A stretch of DNA of 64,000 nt, from NCBI GenBank assembly GCA_022432975.1, contig CM039509.1, forward strand, positions 45,170,209-45,234,208, in the 5' to 3' direction. A model generated the notes under the pieces. It did not search any database, had not been told where the DNA came from, and saw nothing but the letters and a program-made list of their open reading frames with translations. A program made the translations under genes and the position numbers. The DNA comes from Begonia masoniana. Taxonomy: Eukaryota; Streptophyta; Magnoliopsida; Cucurbitales; Begoniaceae. Positions 35,767 through 46,900 of this stretch are shown here, piece after piece (the stretch's first letter is position 1; every line of letters begins with the position of its first letter).

Positions 35767-36584
35767 ATCTTGACCCACGACCATGATGATAGGTCGAAAC
35801 AGAGGGCAGAAGATTAGGGCTGGAGGGAGCAGGAGGGCGAAACGGCCGAGGAGGGCGGAACGACCGAGAAGCGGCAACATTGACTTGAAGGGAGCTCGGA
35901 ATCGGCATTTGAGTAGTAGAGTTTTGCTTCTCTAGGCAAAAATCATAACTCAATAAGAGGGTGTGCATGTCCTTCAGTGATGGTTGATCTTGTCGATTTG
36001 TGATGGCAGTCACAAATGGATTGTAGTCGCTATCGAGACCACCAAGAAAATAGATAACGTCGGTATGAAAAAGGTTCTTTGATGGCCGATAAAGTATTGC
36101 AGATGGAGGTAAGTTTTTGAATGTATGTGGCTGCCGAGTGACCATCTTTGGATAGGTTATGAAGTTGACTGCAGAGGTCGGTAATGCAGGCTAAGGAGGA
36201 AGAGAAAAATAGTTGGCCAAGGGCAAGCCAGATATCTTTAGCATTATCGAAGCTAACGATTTGGGGAATAAAGGTTTCAGAGAGGGATGAGAAAATTCAG
36301 CTCATAATGAACCGATTATAACGCTGCCAAAGAGTAAAATCAGGATTGATTTGTGTAGAAAGGGAATCAAGAAATTGAGGGGGAGAAGTGAATGATTCGT
36401 CAAGAATATAATCAATTCCATTGGCGATGACGATATTGAGAAGTTGAGCTTTCCAAACAATATAATTTGTGGAGTCGAGTTTGATAGTAAGAGTTTGAGT
36501 CATTGAAGATAAGGGAGGAAGGGAGGCAACAAGAGTAGAGGAGGGGACTGTTGAGCTTGATGATGTCATCGACTCTGATACCAA
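35767..36584 (-). pseudogene. Copia gag, copy 2
   Basis: The start at 36584 gives MTSSSSTVPSS, then LTIKLDSTNYIVWKAQLLN and a FTSPPQFLDSLSTQIN segment. TGA follows RFIMS, as in copy 1. After the stop the frame continues through a DNAKDIW-type segment. A further section (36145-35767) encodes FHTDVIYFLGGLDSDYNPF and a Pro-rich tail, separated by a frameshift. The Tekay insertion truncates it at 35766. Confidence 0.85.
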
Positions 36585-36586
36585 AT

Positions 36587-36801
36587 TGAGAAAACAAAAA
36601 AAGAAGCAGTGAATGAGAAAGAGGAAAGAGATTTATGGATAAGAATGTTCTCGGTATTCTATTTTGATTCAATGATAAAAAATATATATATAGTGGACAA
36701 GAGTTGTATATATAAAACTACACCTAAGAGAATGGTAAAAATGGAAAAGAATAAACACACAAAATAAGGGTAAAAAAGGTAATAAAAATGATATATTGAC
36801 A
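36587..36801 (-). repeat. Copia 5' LTR (215 bp)
   Basis: On the minus strand it starts TGTCAATATATCATTTTT and ends TTTTTTGTTTTCTCA, four bases before the primer-binding site region (TTGGTATCAGAG). The boundary on the right is set by the TG dinucleotide only; no matching target duplication can be tested because the other end of the element is lost. Confidence 0.7.
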
Positions 36802-37359
36802 AATCGAAAAAATCGGTTTGAGATTTATTTTGTTTACGGTGTAAAATTCAATGTTTATTTTATTAAAAAAAATTTAAAGTTGAGATGAACAATCTCGAAG
36901 TTCTTGGTTCGTTTTATTAAAAAAAAAAATACAATTATTAATTTGAATAGACCCTTAAAGTTCAGTGTTTAATTTGTATTATTTTTATAATTATTATATT
37001 ATATGGTTTCATGTAATATTTTTACCTATAATTAGCATAGTTAACTTGAAATTAATGTGTTAATTATGACTTGAGCTACTTATATGATCATTATTATTAT
37101 TTTATGTTGTTTGCATGTCATAATGACACATGTGAAGATGATTTAGTTATTAGAGGAAAAAAAATAGCTAATATGAAGTTGAAATAAGCCAATATGATAT
37201 GCTAAAGGAATCTCTTACAAGATCCCGAGCCAAGAAGTTCATTAAAATGTTTGTTCATTTTTTGGAGCCTTTATTTTTTAATAGCTTGGAGGAAGATTCA
37301 AATGCAAATGATAAAAATAAGTCAATGCATACAATTTGTTGGAATAGTAACTCGGCATG
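36802..37359. other. AT-rich stretch, no feature seen
   Basis: No coding frame with protein character, no tandem repeat and no element termini beyond simple A and T runs. Confidence 0.6.
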
Positions 37360-37573
37360 CGAGCTGTGATGACCGGGATGTGTAAGTATATGTACGATGG
37401 CTGCACGAACCGGAACCCGGATGGCAGTACGTCCGCGCGGGCGAACCGGAAGGTGACAGGTCGTAAACAGGGGGTCGTCACAATCCCACATCACTTGGTG
37501 AAGTATGTGGAAATGAAACATATGTAAAGAGACCATTCCAACATAGCAAGACGCGTTTTGGAGCACAATTGAC

Positions 37574-37657
37574 AACGGATCCCATAAGAACTCTGAAGTT
37601 AAAAGTGCTTCGACGAGAGCAATTCCAGGTTGGGTGACCTTCCGGGAAGTTCTCGCC
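37574..37657 (+). promoter_or_regulatory. 5S rRNA-like segment in Cassandra 5' LTR
   Basis: CGGATCCCATAAGAACTCTG, AAGTTAAAAGTGCTTCGACG, then GGTTGGGTGACCTTCCGGGA follow the order of plant 5S rRNA (GGATCCCATCAGAACTCC, AGTTAAGCGTGCTTGG, GGGTGACC). The A box, intermediate element and C box region of the RNA polymerase III internal promoter fall here, so Pol III transcription of the LTR is plausible. The match is diverged and is not a functional ribosomal gene. Confidence 0.88.
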
Positions 37658-38021
37658 AAACAAAGCCGTGAGGGGAGGATATTGTGCTGCGGCCCGATCC
37701 CCAGAGCGGACAATATCTTGCTGGGAAATGGGGTCGTTACAAATGGTATCAGAGCCTGTACCCAACCGGAAATGTGGCCAACGAGGACGTTGGGCCCCCG
37801 AGGGGGGGTGATTGTGATGACCGGGATGTGTAAGTATATGTACGATGGCTGCACGAACCGGAACCCGGATTGCGGTACGTCCGCGCGGGCGAACCGGAAG
37901 GTGACAGGTCGTAAACAGGGGGTCGTCACAATCCCACATCACTTGGTGAAGTATGTGGAAATGAAACATATGTAAAGAGACCCTTCCAACATAGCAAGAC
38001 GCGTTTTGGAGCACAATTGAC

Positions 38022-38105
38022 AACGGATCCCATAAGAACTCCGAAGTTAAAAGTGCTTCGACGAGAGCAATTCCAGGTTGGGTGACCTTCTGGGAAGTTC
38101 TCGCC
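38022..38105 (+). promoter_or_regulatory. 5S rRNA-like segment in Cassandra 3' LTR
   Basis: The same 5S-like block as in the first LTR, with ACTCCG and CTTCTGGGAAG readings that are slightly closer to plant 5S rRNA than the first copy's ACTCTG and CTTCCGGGAAG. Confidence 0.85.
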
Positions 38106-38194
38106 AAACAAAGCCGTGAGGGGAGGATATTGGGCTGCGGCCCGATCCCCAGAGCGGACAATATCTTGCTGGGAAATGGGGTCGTTACACGAGC

Positions 38195-39640
38195 CATCAT
38201 CACATTTCATTTAATCACCAATTCGCGGAGAAGATGCAACCCTAGTCGAAACATGAAGCACAAGTGGAGTGTCATGCACCTTTTGAAGTTCATATAATAT
38301 TTTTTTAAAGTATGGTGTTGATGTAATGGTTAGTACAATGACACATTTTGGAATTGTGAAGTCAAATTACCTAAAGTAGGCATGTCTAGGTTCTCGCCTT
38401 TATCAACCAAGCGAGTATTTTTTCCCTATTTGGTAGCAATCAAGTGATGCTACATAGTGGTGGTTGTAATCTCTAATTTTTTAAGGTGATATTTAAACCA
38501 TTCTTAAAAGGTTGCCATAGTCAACAAATGATCAATAAATTGAAGTAAATTTCAAAACATTGAGCCCCCAAACCTCAAATGGTCACGCCTCTCTCGGTGA
38601 GTCACATCCGATTGCGTATGTATGTTTTTAGATTCCACTTTTTGTGAGTGCAAGTGGTTTCCATTGTTGCTATATTCTTCTCAATCTTCTTCCCTTTAAA
38701 GTGGAATCTTCCGCAATGATATAGAAACTCTCAAAGAGCAAGTTTGAGAACTTCTCTTCCAAGAAAGCCAAAGAACCCAAGAAGTGCAGTCGTAGTAGCC
38801 CTTAAACCAATTTGCACTAAAACGTGCATAACTTCTCATCCCCGACTATTCTTCCATGATTTTGGGAGGTCATTTCCACCACATTCTGAACAAGAAGCAG
38901 TCTAAATTTCAGTTTCATCTAAGCTAGAGAGACAAAATTGTGCTTATGGAAGGTTCAACATTTTTCGACCAAAAATAGTTTATAATCTTCCATTCCATCC
39001 TTGAAGCACATCATAGTAGGAAGTTGACATGTGTCATCCGCTTAATTAAAATGTTAATGATACTTAAAAAATATAATTAAGACTGATAAATTCTTAGTTT
39101 TTAAGAACCAAGGTTAAATTGGGAAGTTGCCAAGAAAGTTAAAATTTAAATATAACGAAAATTAAATAAAAATAAAAGAAAATTAAAAAGAAAATAAAAA
39201 CCTTTCCGAAGAGAGAGAAGAGAGAGAGGATGGGTGTGCGTCTCGTCGAGGAGCCCCCTAATCGTAAAGTGGAAGACCTATAAACTTAAAACTGCCATCA
39301 CATGGGAGGGACTGTACAGGCTCTCCCCACTCTCCAGCGTTACATACACTGTTAACTGTTTGGCTGCTTTTGTTTCTTTTTATTGTGGTTTAAAGAACTA
39401 GAAAATAACTTTAAAATTATTTGTTCGAGTAATTTTATGATAATTATTTATTTATCAAATTATTCGATCAATAAAAGAATATAACGTCTTAAATTTTAAT
39501 AGACAGATAATTTAAAGTATTATTAATAAATAACATATATCTAATTATTTAAAATTGATGTGTCCACGTCTATCCGACATGAGAAGCAACAATCCCATGA
39601 TTTTAAGGAGATTTTATTTGGTGTTGGGTGAAGAAAAAGT
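38195..39640. other. Non-coding stretch, no gene seen
   Basis: AT-rich DNA with no recognisable protein domain, terminal repeat or RNA gene. A short AGAGAG tract is at 39210-39230. Confidence 0.55.
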
Positions 39641-39808
39641 AAAATCCAATAATACAATAATTCTCTCATTGGTTGAGATAATGTGAGCGACCGACAATCT
39701 CAATTTGCAAGAATAAAACAAAATAAAATCCAATAATACAATAATTCTCTCATTGGTTGAGATAATGTGAGCGACCGACAATCTCAATTTGCAAGAATAA
39801 AACAAAAC
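39641..39808. repeat. Two tandem copies of an 84-bp unit
   Basis: Copies 39641-39724 and 39725-39808 are nearly identical and contain ATACAATAATTCTCTCATTG, then GTGAGCGACCGACAATCTC. No function is apparent. Confidence 0.9.
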
Positions 39809-39903
39809 AGATGACATATTTGCACGAAACATCTTTTTAATGTGTTAGAAACTATAGTTTATAATATTTATCGCATTTTTCTTAAATTAACATTCCGAGA
39901 TAT

Positions 39904-40240
39904 TAGGGGTGGAAATCAGTTCGGTTTCAATTTCGGAAAACTGATTTTGGAACCGAACCGAACCGAGATTTTCGATTTAGTTATTTGGTTATTTGTTTTA
40001 AAAATCGATTAAAACCGGACCGAATTGAATTTATAATTTTATATAAATTTTAAAATTTTTAATATTAACAATTACAAATTATAGAAATAAACCGGTTAAA
40101 ATAAGTCCAAATCAAGTTTAAATCGGACAAAACCAAGAACTGAAACCGAACCGAACAAAAATGAAAATATCGGTATAGTTCGGTTTTGGTTTTGAAAGGC
40201 TATCGGTTCGGTTTCAAAAAATTTACCGTTGAACTGATCA
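39904..40240. mobile_element. hAT-like fragment with GGTTCGG repeats
   Basis: It starts TAGGGGTGG and contains clustered CCGAACCGAACC, GGTTCGGTTTC and CGGTTATTT-like motifs, as next to the ends of the hAT element at 7894. I cannot find a matching CCACCCCTA end or an 8-bp duplication, so it is truncated or a weak match. It lies about 0.5 kb upstream of the kinesin transcript. Confidence 0.5.
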
Positions 40241-40599
40241 TTGGAATATGAGAGAGAGAGAGAGTAAAAATCATTTATTCTAGCATATGGTATGCTCATT
40301 TAATTCATCAGAAAATGAAAATAATTAAATTGGAATTATAATTAATATATGATGATAATTATAAAATTAACATATTGTTTCCTGTGACTTGGCAATTACT
40401 AGACATTCATAATAATGAATGTCTAATGTTTGATTCTCAGAATGATTCCTTTCCACCCGGCAAGTCGCAGTCAGCCGTGTCGGCAGCGGCGGCGCGGCCT
40501 TTCCCGCTCAATTTGAACCCAAAACCTCAACGTCTGACGTCACACGGCAACCCTCCGGTCACGTCACCTCACAGTGAAATCAAATTTAACCCACCCACT

Positions 40600-40939
40600 C
40601 ATCCACCTTCCTTCATTCTCTCTCCTCTCTCTCTCTTTCTTACTTTCTCTGTTTAGACGCTCTGCAACTCTCTTTGTCTTAAAGAAGACGAAACAACCGC
40701 TCACTCATACACGCTCTCCTTCTCTCTCTAGAGCGATGGCTTAATAGGACGATGATAATAAAAAATGGGTGAAAAGGCGAGATAATTCTTTATTTTCTTC
40801 GCTTTTGCTTCGTATGCCATGTGAGTTTCTGACGCATCCTTCTCATTTTCTTCTCATTATTCTTCTGCTTCCGCCTTTCGTTTGTACGTTTTTGTCGATT
40901 TTCTTATTTTCCGAGTCTCCAGCTCACTCGATTGACATA
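40600..40939 (+). promoter_or_regulatory. Kinesin 5' leader: CT tracts and three short upstream ORFs
   Basis: Dense CT repeats (about 40612-40650 and 40705-40730) are usual for plant leaders. Before the chosen start are ATG GCT TAA (40736-40744), a six-codon ORF at 40752-40772 and a second six-codon ORF overlapping it at 40765-40785. An ATG at 40814 is in frame with the kinesin start and would add 42 mostly hydrophobic residues. No transcript start or TATA box can be fixed with confidence. Confidence 0.5.
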
Positions 40940-43900
40940 ATGGCGTCGTCGTCTCGAGCACGGAGTAGCTCGCCATTCTCGCACCGAAAGCCATCTAGTC
41001 CTTACTCGTCCACATCTTCATCGTCTTCATTTGTGAACGGAAAGATCGTTCCTCGTTCATGTTCTACCTCTGCGTCCTCTTACTTCAACTCTGGCGGTGG
41101 ACTCGGTTATCGATCCGTGGCTTCGAGTCAACTGCAGTCTGATTCAATGTACTATGGTCCAAAGGAATATGGAAGTCCCTCGCCGATTGGATTTGCGAAT
41201 GACGAACTGTTCGCGGAGCCGGTTGATGCACCGAGGTCTGGAGATAGCATTTCTGTGACGATTCGGTTTCGGCCACTCAGGTAATTTTAGATCTGAGCTT
41301 GTTGGAGCAGATCCTTTGCGGTTCAGATAGGAGAGTTCAAAATATGGTTTGACTGCTGTGATATTGACCCAATTCGTTTTGAGTGATTTGACTCATGGAC
41401 TTATGGTTGTAGCGAGAGGGAGTTTCAGAGGGGGGATGAAATTGCTTGGTATTCAGATGAAGATAAGTTCGTTAGAAACGAGTACAATCCTGCCGCATCT
41501 TATGCATTTGGTATTGTTTATGGAATTCATGATTTTAACTTGAATGCGAAGCTAATTGATACATTTAATATTAAAAAGTATGCACAGATAATTTATGTAA
41601 ATAGTTTTGCAGTTAGTGAAGATCATTAGTCTTTAATATTGTGCAGATAGAGTTTTTGGACCACATACTATTACGCAAGAAGTGTATGAAGTTGCCGCAA
41701 ATCCTGTAGTGAGAGCTGCTATGGAGGGTGTTAATGGTAGGTCGTACTTCTCACATAACTAATGAATTCAGCACAGAGATTTTGGTAGGAAGGGTAATAA
41801 AATTTCTGAAAGAAACATTGCCGACAAAACATCGATAAAATTGAAATATGGTAATAGATGTAGATAGCGAGTAATACTTTAATAGATCTTGGAATCTTGC
41901 TTGGAAAAAATAGTTTTGAAGGTAAGTGTCTGATTCTGTCAATGCAGGAACAGTTTTTGCTTATGGCGTTACGAGTAGTGGGAAGACACATACTATGCAT
42001 GTAAGAGTTATTGCGTAGTATTCCTATAAGTATATATTTGTTATAAGTTCTATTAAGGGATATTAACATCATAAATGCATTTTTAATTCTGTAGGGAAAG
42101 ATAGCTTTCCTCTGTTATCTATGCTAGTTAATTAAATAACCATTCTTTCCAGAGCATTTTCTTTGAGAAAAGAGATGGTGGCTCTCTTCTACAGTGTCTG
42201 TATCTCCTATTTCCGATGCAAATTAGTCAAGTGGAGTTAATACTACACTTTGGGCTTGTCGAAAACTTCAGTCAACTCTCTCTAAATCTTTTTTGGCTGG
42301 AAATGACAGGATGTAAAATGATTTGCGCTAAATTATTGTGTTTTGTAGTAGTTAATATGTTCTTTTCTTAGAGTGAGTTCTGGAGTGATGTTTACCGGGC
42401 TATTTTTGCTTTCAGTCAGCTTTATATTGCAGTGTTCTGTTCAAACTTCTGTTTCTGAATGTTCTAATTCTATTTCATGAGCACCCTTATTGCTATTTTC
42501 ACAGGGAGATCAAGATTCTCCTGGTGTTATCCCACTGGCCATAAAAGATGTTTTCAGCATTATTCAAGATGTAAGTATTCATTTTTCTTTTTTTCGAAAT
42601 GTTTATCTTCTTCGTTCTTGATGTCTCCAACTTCTACTATTGATCTTTTTCATGATCGTATATTTTACTTCTTCATTTTCTTTTTCTTTTCATTATTTTG
42701 TTCTTTAAGAACTTTTGACACTACTATACTTATTGACCGCGAGCCTTTCTGTAGTCATTTGATGAGGAATTAGTGTCTCGATTGAATTCTTTTATTTTTT
42801 CTTTATTTCCAACTGAAGTACTTCATTTTTAAATTAGATGTAAATTGTTGACGCTTCATAGGCAGCATTGTTCATGTTGGTGCCTACTTGATTATCACTA
42901 AGCATGTTCTTAGAATCAGGAAAACACTAATGCGGATTGATGTGCTTACTCAATTTACTTATCAGTGAGAATTCAGGCTCGCTCATTATTTTTTGGTGCA
43001 TCATTTTTTTTTGTTTTGTTGTTTAATGATTGTTTAGAACCAGGTTCTTGACCAGTCTGTAATTTTTCATGTATGCAGACTCCTGGGAGGGAATTCTTGC
43101 TACGTGTATCGTATCTTGAAATATACAACGAGGTAATTATTTAGTAGTTAGGGATTGACCAGAGTAAATTATCTATCAACAGTCATGCTTTTGCAAGCTG
43201 TGATGTCTTATAATTTTTTATTTTAATTTTGGAGAGACCCTTTGCCTCTTCAAATGCATCTCATTACACAGTCCAATATTTTAATTACTACAATGAACTA
43301 TTTGAAACTCTATCTTCATTTTTGTGCAAGTTTTATTGAGAGTCTTTTCTGGTTATTAGTATTTTAACGGTATTTAGTCACATGTACTGGTGAATGTGAT
43401 AACAGGTAATAAATGACTTATTAGATCCAACAGGTCAAAACTTACGTGTTCGAGAAGACGCACAGGTATTTTACATCTTTGTTGGAATTTATGTTGACGA
43501 CTAGATATCATCTTTGGCTGTACTCTCTTTTACCCACTTTATAGATATGCCTGCACCACTTCTATAATTGTCTCGTCATATAGGGCACTTATGTTGAGGG
43601 AATTAAGGAAGAAGTTGTATTATCTCCTGGTCACGCACTCTCTTTTATTGCTGCTGGAGAAGGTATTTTAATTTCTACTCTTGCTATGTTTGACCTCTCC
43701 TTCCTTTTTCGATTATGCCTCTGTTTATTATGGATCTTGAATTGGCAGAGCATCGCCATGTTGGATCAAATAATTTCAATCTACTGAGTAGCAGAAGTCA
43801 TACCATATTTACCCTGGTAATCAATAACTAAATTTCAAAAACAGTTGTTGTTCTGTTGAGAAAATGTCAGTTGGAATAGATCCGAAGTTGGTCTTTGACT

Positions 43901-46900
43901 AGGGTGTGCCTTTTTGGATATGTGCAATTCATGCATTTGCTTTACTCTTTTGAGAAGCTGAATTCTTTGCTATTTATTTCATGATCTTCAAAGATATTCG
44001 GAAATAAGAATAACACTTGGTGTATATGAATGAAATTATGAGTACGTTAACTGAAAATTGACCTGAAAATGTGCCCAGCTTTTTCACAATCTCTTTGCAG
44101 TTTGTTTTATTTTAAATTGCACTTTGTTCCTCTTTGTCCCCTACTTCTACACTTGGCAAAATAGTCAACTTTTTATCTGGAAGACCGCAGGAGGGGACAT
44201 TTACAAATGACTGAAAATTATTGAAGTTTTATACGAGAACAGAAAAAATCTCTTCAGTTGAAAGTGTCTATTGAGATGTAATTAATCTTTATAACTTTGT
44301 ATAAGTGACCGAGTAATTTGTCCATCTGCAGATGATTGAAAGTAGCGCACCTGGTGATGAGTATGATGGTGTTATTTTCTCTCAACTTGTAAGATTTTCT
44401 TATATTGGGATAAAATATATTTTTATGCAAAATTAAGGTCTTTTGCTAATGTTGTCAATTTTTTGTATTAGAATTTGATTGATTTAGCAGGATCTGAGAG
44501 CTCCAAAACTGAGACTACTGGATTAAGAAGAAAGGAAGGATCTTACATAAACAAAAGCCTTTTAACACTTGGAACCGTTAGTGCCTTGTCATTTCTTGTG
44601 CATTAAATTTTCTTAATTCTTGCAGCTTTTGAAAAGTCTCGTGTATTATTTTCCTTCCCAAGTTAGAAAAACTAAGTGATTACTTGATGTATGTCAATAT
44701 GTCCTTGTTAACCATTATTTTTATTATTTTAAGTTGTTTTGCACGCACATCTAAGTTTGGCAGTTAAAAAATATAATAAATTGAACGAGTGATTGTCAAC
44801 TTTTTAATTGAACTTGTTTAGATAACTGCAATTTCATGTGAACTTTAGTTTCTACGTTTAAATGTTTATTCTCTTCTACAAATTGATTATAAGTAACATA
44901 CTGAATAAATGATTGTAATGTGAAGGTCATTGGCAAATTGAGTGAGGGAAAGGCTTCCCATGTTCCATATCGAGATTCCAAGCTTACTCGCCTTCTGCAA
45001 ACTTCGCTGAGTGGACATGGACATGTCTCAGTGAGTGTTTGTCGTGCTTCCAATATTGAAACTCCAGATATCAGGACTAATACCATTTGTTTAACAATCT
45101 AAAAGAACTGAATATAAAAACTCTCATTGTGCACTGTGGGGAATAATGTTTTGGTAAACTTTTATGCAAGGAATATTGTGAAATTTTTACACTTTTCGTC
45201 TAATCTACAAATTGTTTCAGCTTATATGCACTGTTACTCCTGCATCCAGTAATATGGAAGAAACTCACAACACATTAAAGTTTGCTAGCAGGGCAAAGAG
45301 GGTGGAAATTTACGCTTCACGCAATAAGGTGTAGTCTTAGTTTCTTTCTTTGTAATCAAGTTCAATAGAAAACAATTTATGCTCACTTGTTTAGATTACT
45401 AATGTGTTAAAATTCTTTCTTAGATTATTGACGAGAAGTCATTGATTAAGAAGTATCAAAGAGAAATCTCAACCCTCAAACATGAACTTGATCAGCTCAA
45501 GAGAGGGATGTTGTCTGGTGCAAGTCATGAGGAGATTATGATTTTGAGACAACAGGTTATATATAACCTATTCTCCAACTCCATCGGAAATATGTTTTGT
45601 TTAAACTTTTTGAGGTCACTATTTACCATTTTTCTTTATTATTTACTCAATAGTTGGAAGAAGGTCAAGTAAAAATGCAATCAAGATTGGAAGAAGAAGA
45701 GGAAGCAAAGGCAGCTCTTATGAGTAGAATACAGAGGCTGACTAAACTTATACTCGTCTCTTCAAAGAATACAATTCCAGGATGTTTGAGTGACGTTCCT
45801 CGTAACCAAAGGAGTCATCCTGTGGCAGACGATGATGTGAGTTTCTTTGGAATTTTTTATTTAAATATGAGCAAGCATTATTTTTAAGATGACTGTTGCA
45901 AAAAATCCTACGCAAGTGAACGTGTCGCAAAAGTAATAAAGTTCGTAAGAACGAGTCGATCCCACGAGGACTAGTTTCACTAATTATCAAATAAAATTAA
46001 TTCTAATTTATAATGAATACAGAACTTTGATGATTTTGAATTTAATAAAACACAACAAAATAATTTAAGTAAATTGCAGAAATTAAATGAGTTTGATAAT
46101 ATAATGAGAAAGCTTTAGGGTTTCCGATTTCACCTAAATTAATCCTATTTAGTATTCCTAATTGAAATCATTATTTTCTATTTCTATGTGTTGATGGTAA
46201 TTTCACAAAAATATTTATCAATCTCTCTTGAGTAATGACAAACTTATTCAACTAACGAATTATTACCTCTCGGTCTCTAATCCTGAGAATTAATTGAATA
46301 CGTTAAGAACGAGAAATTAAAATACCACATAAACGCATTAATTATCTCTAGTCTAACATCCTTTTCATGGTAAATTATTCAGTGCACGATTATTTTGCAA
46401 CTCTCGTATATTAAAATAATCCTATAAACATGCTTTTGGTGATCAGACAATCGCTAGCATTAAGAGCAGAATAAATTAGTCAACACAATATCGAAACAGA
46501 AAATCAACAATTTGAATTAAAGAAAATACTAAATATTCATAATTCGACTACATCGTATCCCTAGAAAAGAAAATTAGTTCATGTTAGAATAAAAGAAACA
46601 ACGAAAATAATAAAAATAATAAAGATGTTCATGACTAAAAACTAAAGAGAAGATAAAAAACTATGCTGTTGTTCAGAACTCTTTCTCCTCAGTTTTCTTC
46701 TCTCTTGTGCGAACCTCCAGTTGTCTGCCGATTTTCGTCTTCTTTTCCTCTCCTCTTCTTATGCTTAGGTTAACTTGTTTAACTTGTTAAATACACGATC
46801 TCTCAATCTGACGCGCCCATCAGCCTTACTCAACGGTTAAGATTAAAACATCTGCAGCAATTAAAATAACCGATCGATCGGTTGTAGTGTGGTCGAACAA

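Larger units (their letters stand above)
23556..36801 (-). mobile_element. Ty1/copia retrotransposon copy 2, hosting a Tekay element
   Basis: On the minus strand: 5' LTR 36801-36587, primer site at about 36572-36583, gag 36584-35767, then (after the Tekay insertion at 25646-35761) gag end and protease 25645-24894, integrase 24748-23859 and the first reverse-transcriptase codons to 23556. The rest of the reverse transcriptase and the 3' LTR were lost at the SIRE-like fragment. Several frameshifts and stops show it is dead. It is the same family as copy 1. Confidence 0.85.
37365..38189 (+). mobile_element. Cassandra TRIM retrotransposon, complete
   Basis: Two 377-bp LTRs (37365-37741 and 37813-38189) begin TGTGATGACCGGG and end GGGGTCGTTACA. 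Between them are a primer-binding site TGGTATCAGAGC (37744-37755) and a purine tract CGAGGGGGGGTGAT next to the second LTR. CGAGC flanks the element (37360-37364 and 38190-38194). Each LTR carries a segment like 5S rRNA. This combination is specific to Cassandra, a terminal-repeat retrotransposon in miniature that has no genes and uses proteins of other elements. The LTRs differ at only a few positions, implying a fairly recent insertion. Long open frames over it are not genes. Confidence 0.95.

Noticed and set aside
37574..37657. Functional 5S rRNA gene
   Set aside because: The match covers only part of 5S rRNA, is diverged, and is repeated exactly in two LTRs with a primer site and target duplication.
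37255..38210. Long minus-strand open frames over the Cassandra element
   Set aside because: They run across both LTRs and the 5S-like segments and have no protein similarity. The element has no genes.
40769..40939. Kinesin start at 40769
   Set aside because: That codon is GTG, not ATG. The conserved N-terminus ([18 protein letters not shown]) starts at 40940; the in-frame ATG at 40814 is kept as a possible alternative only.
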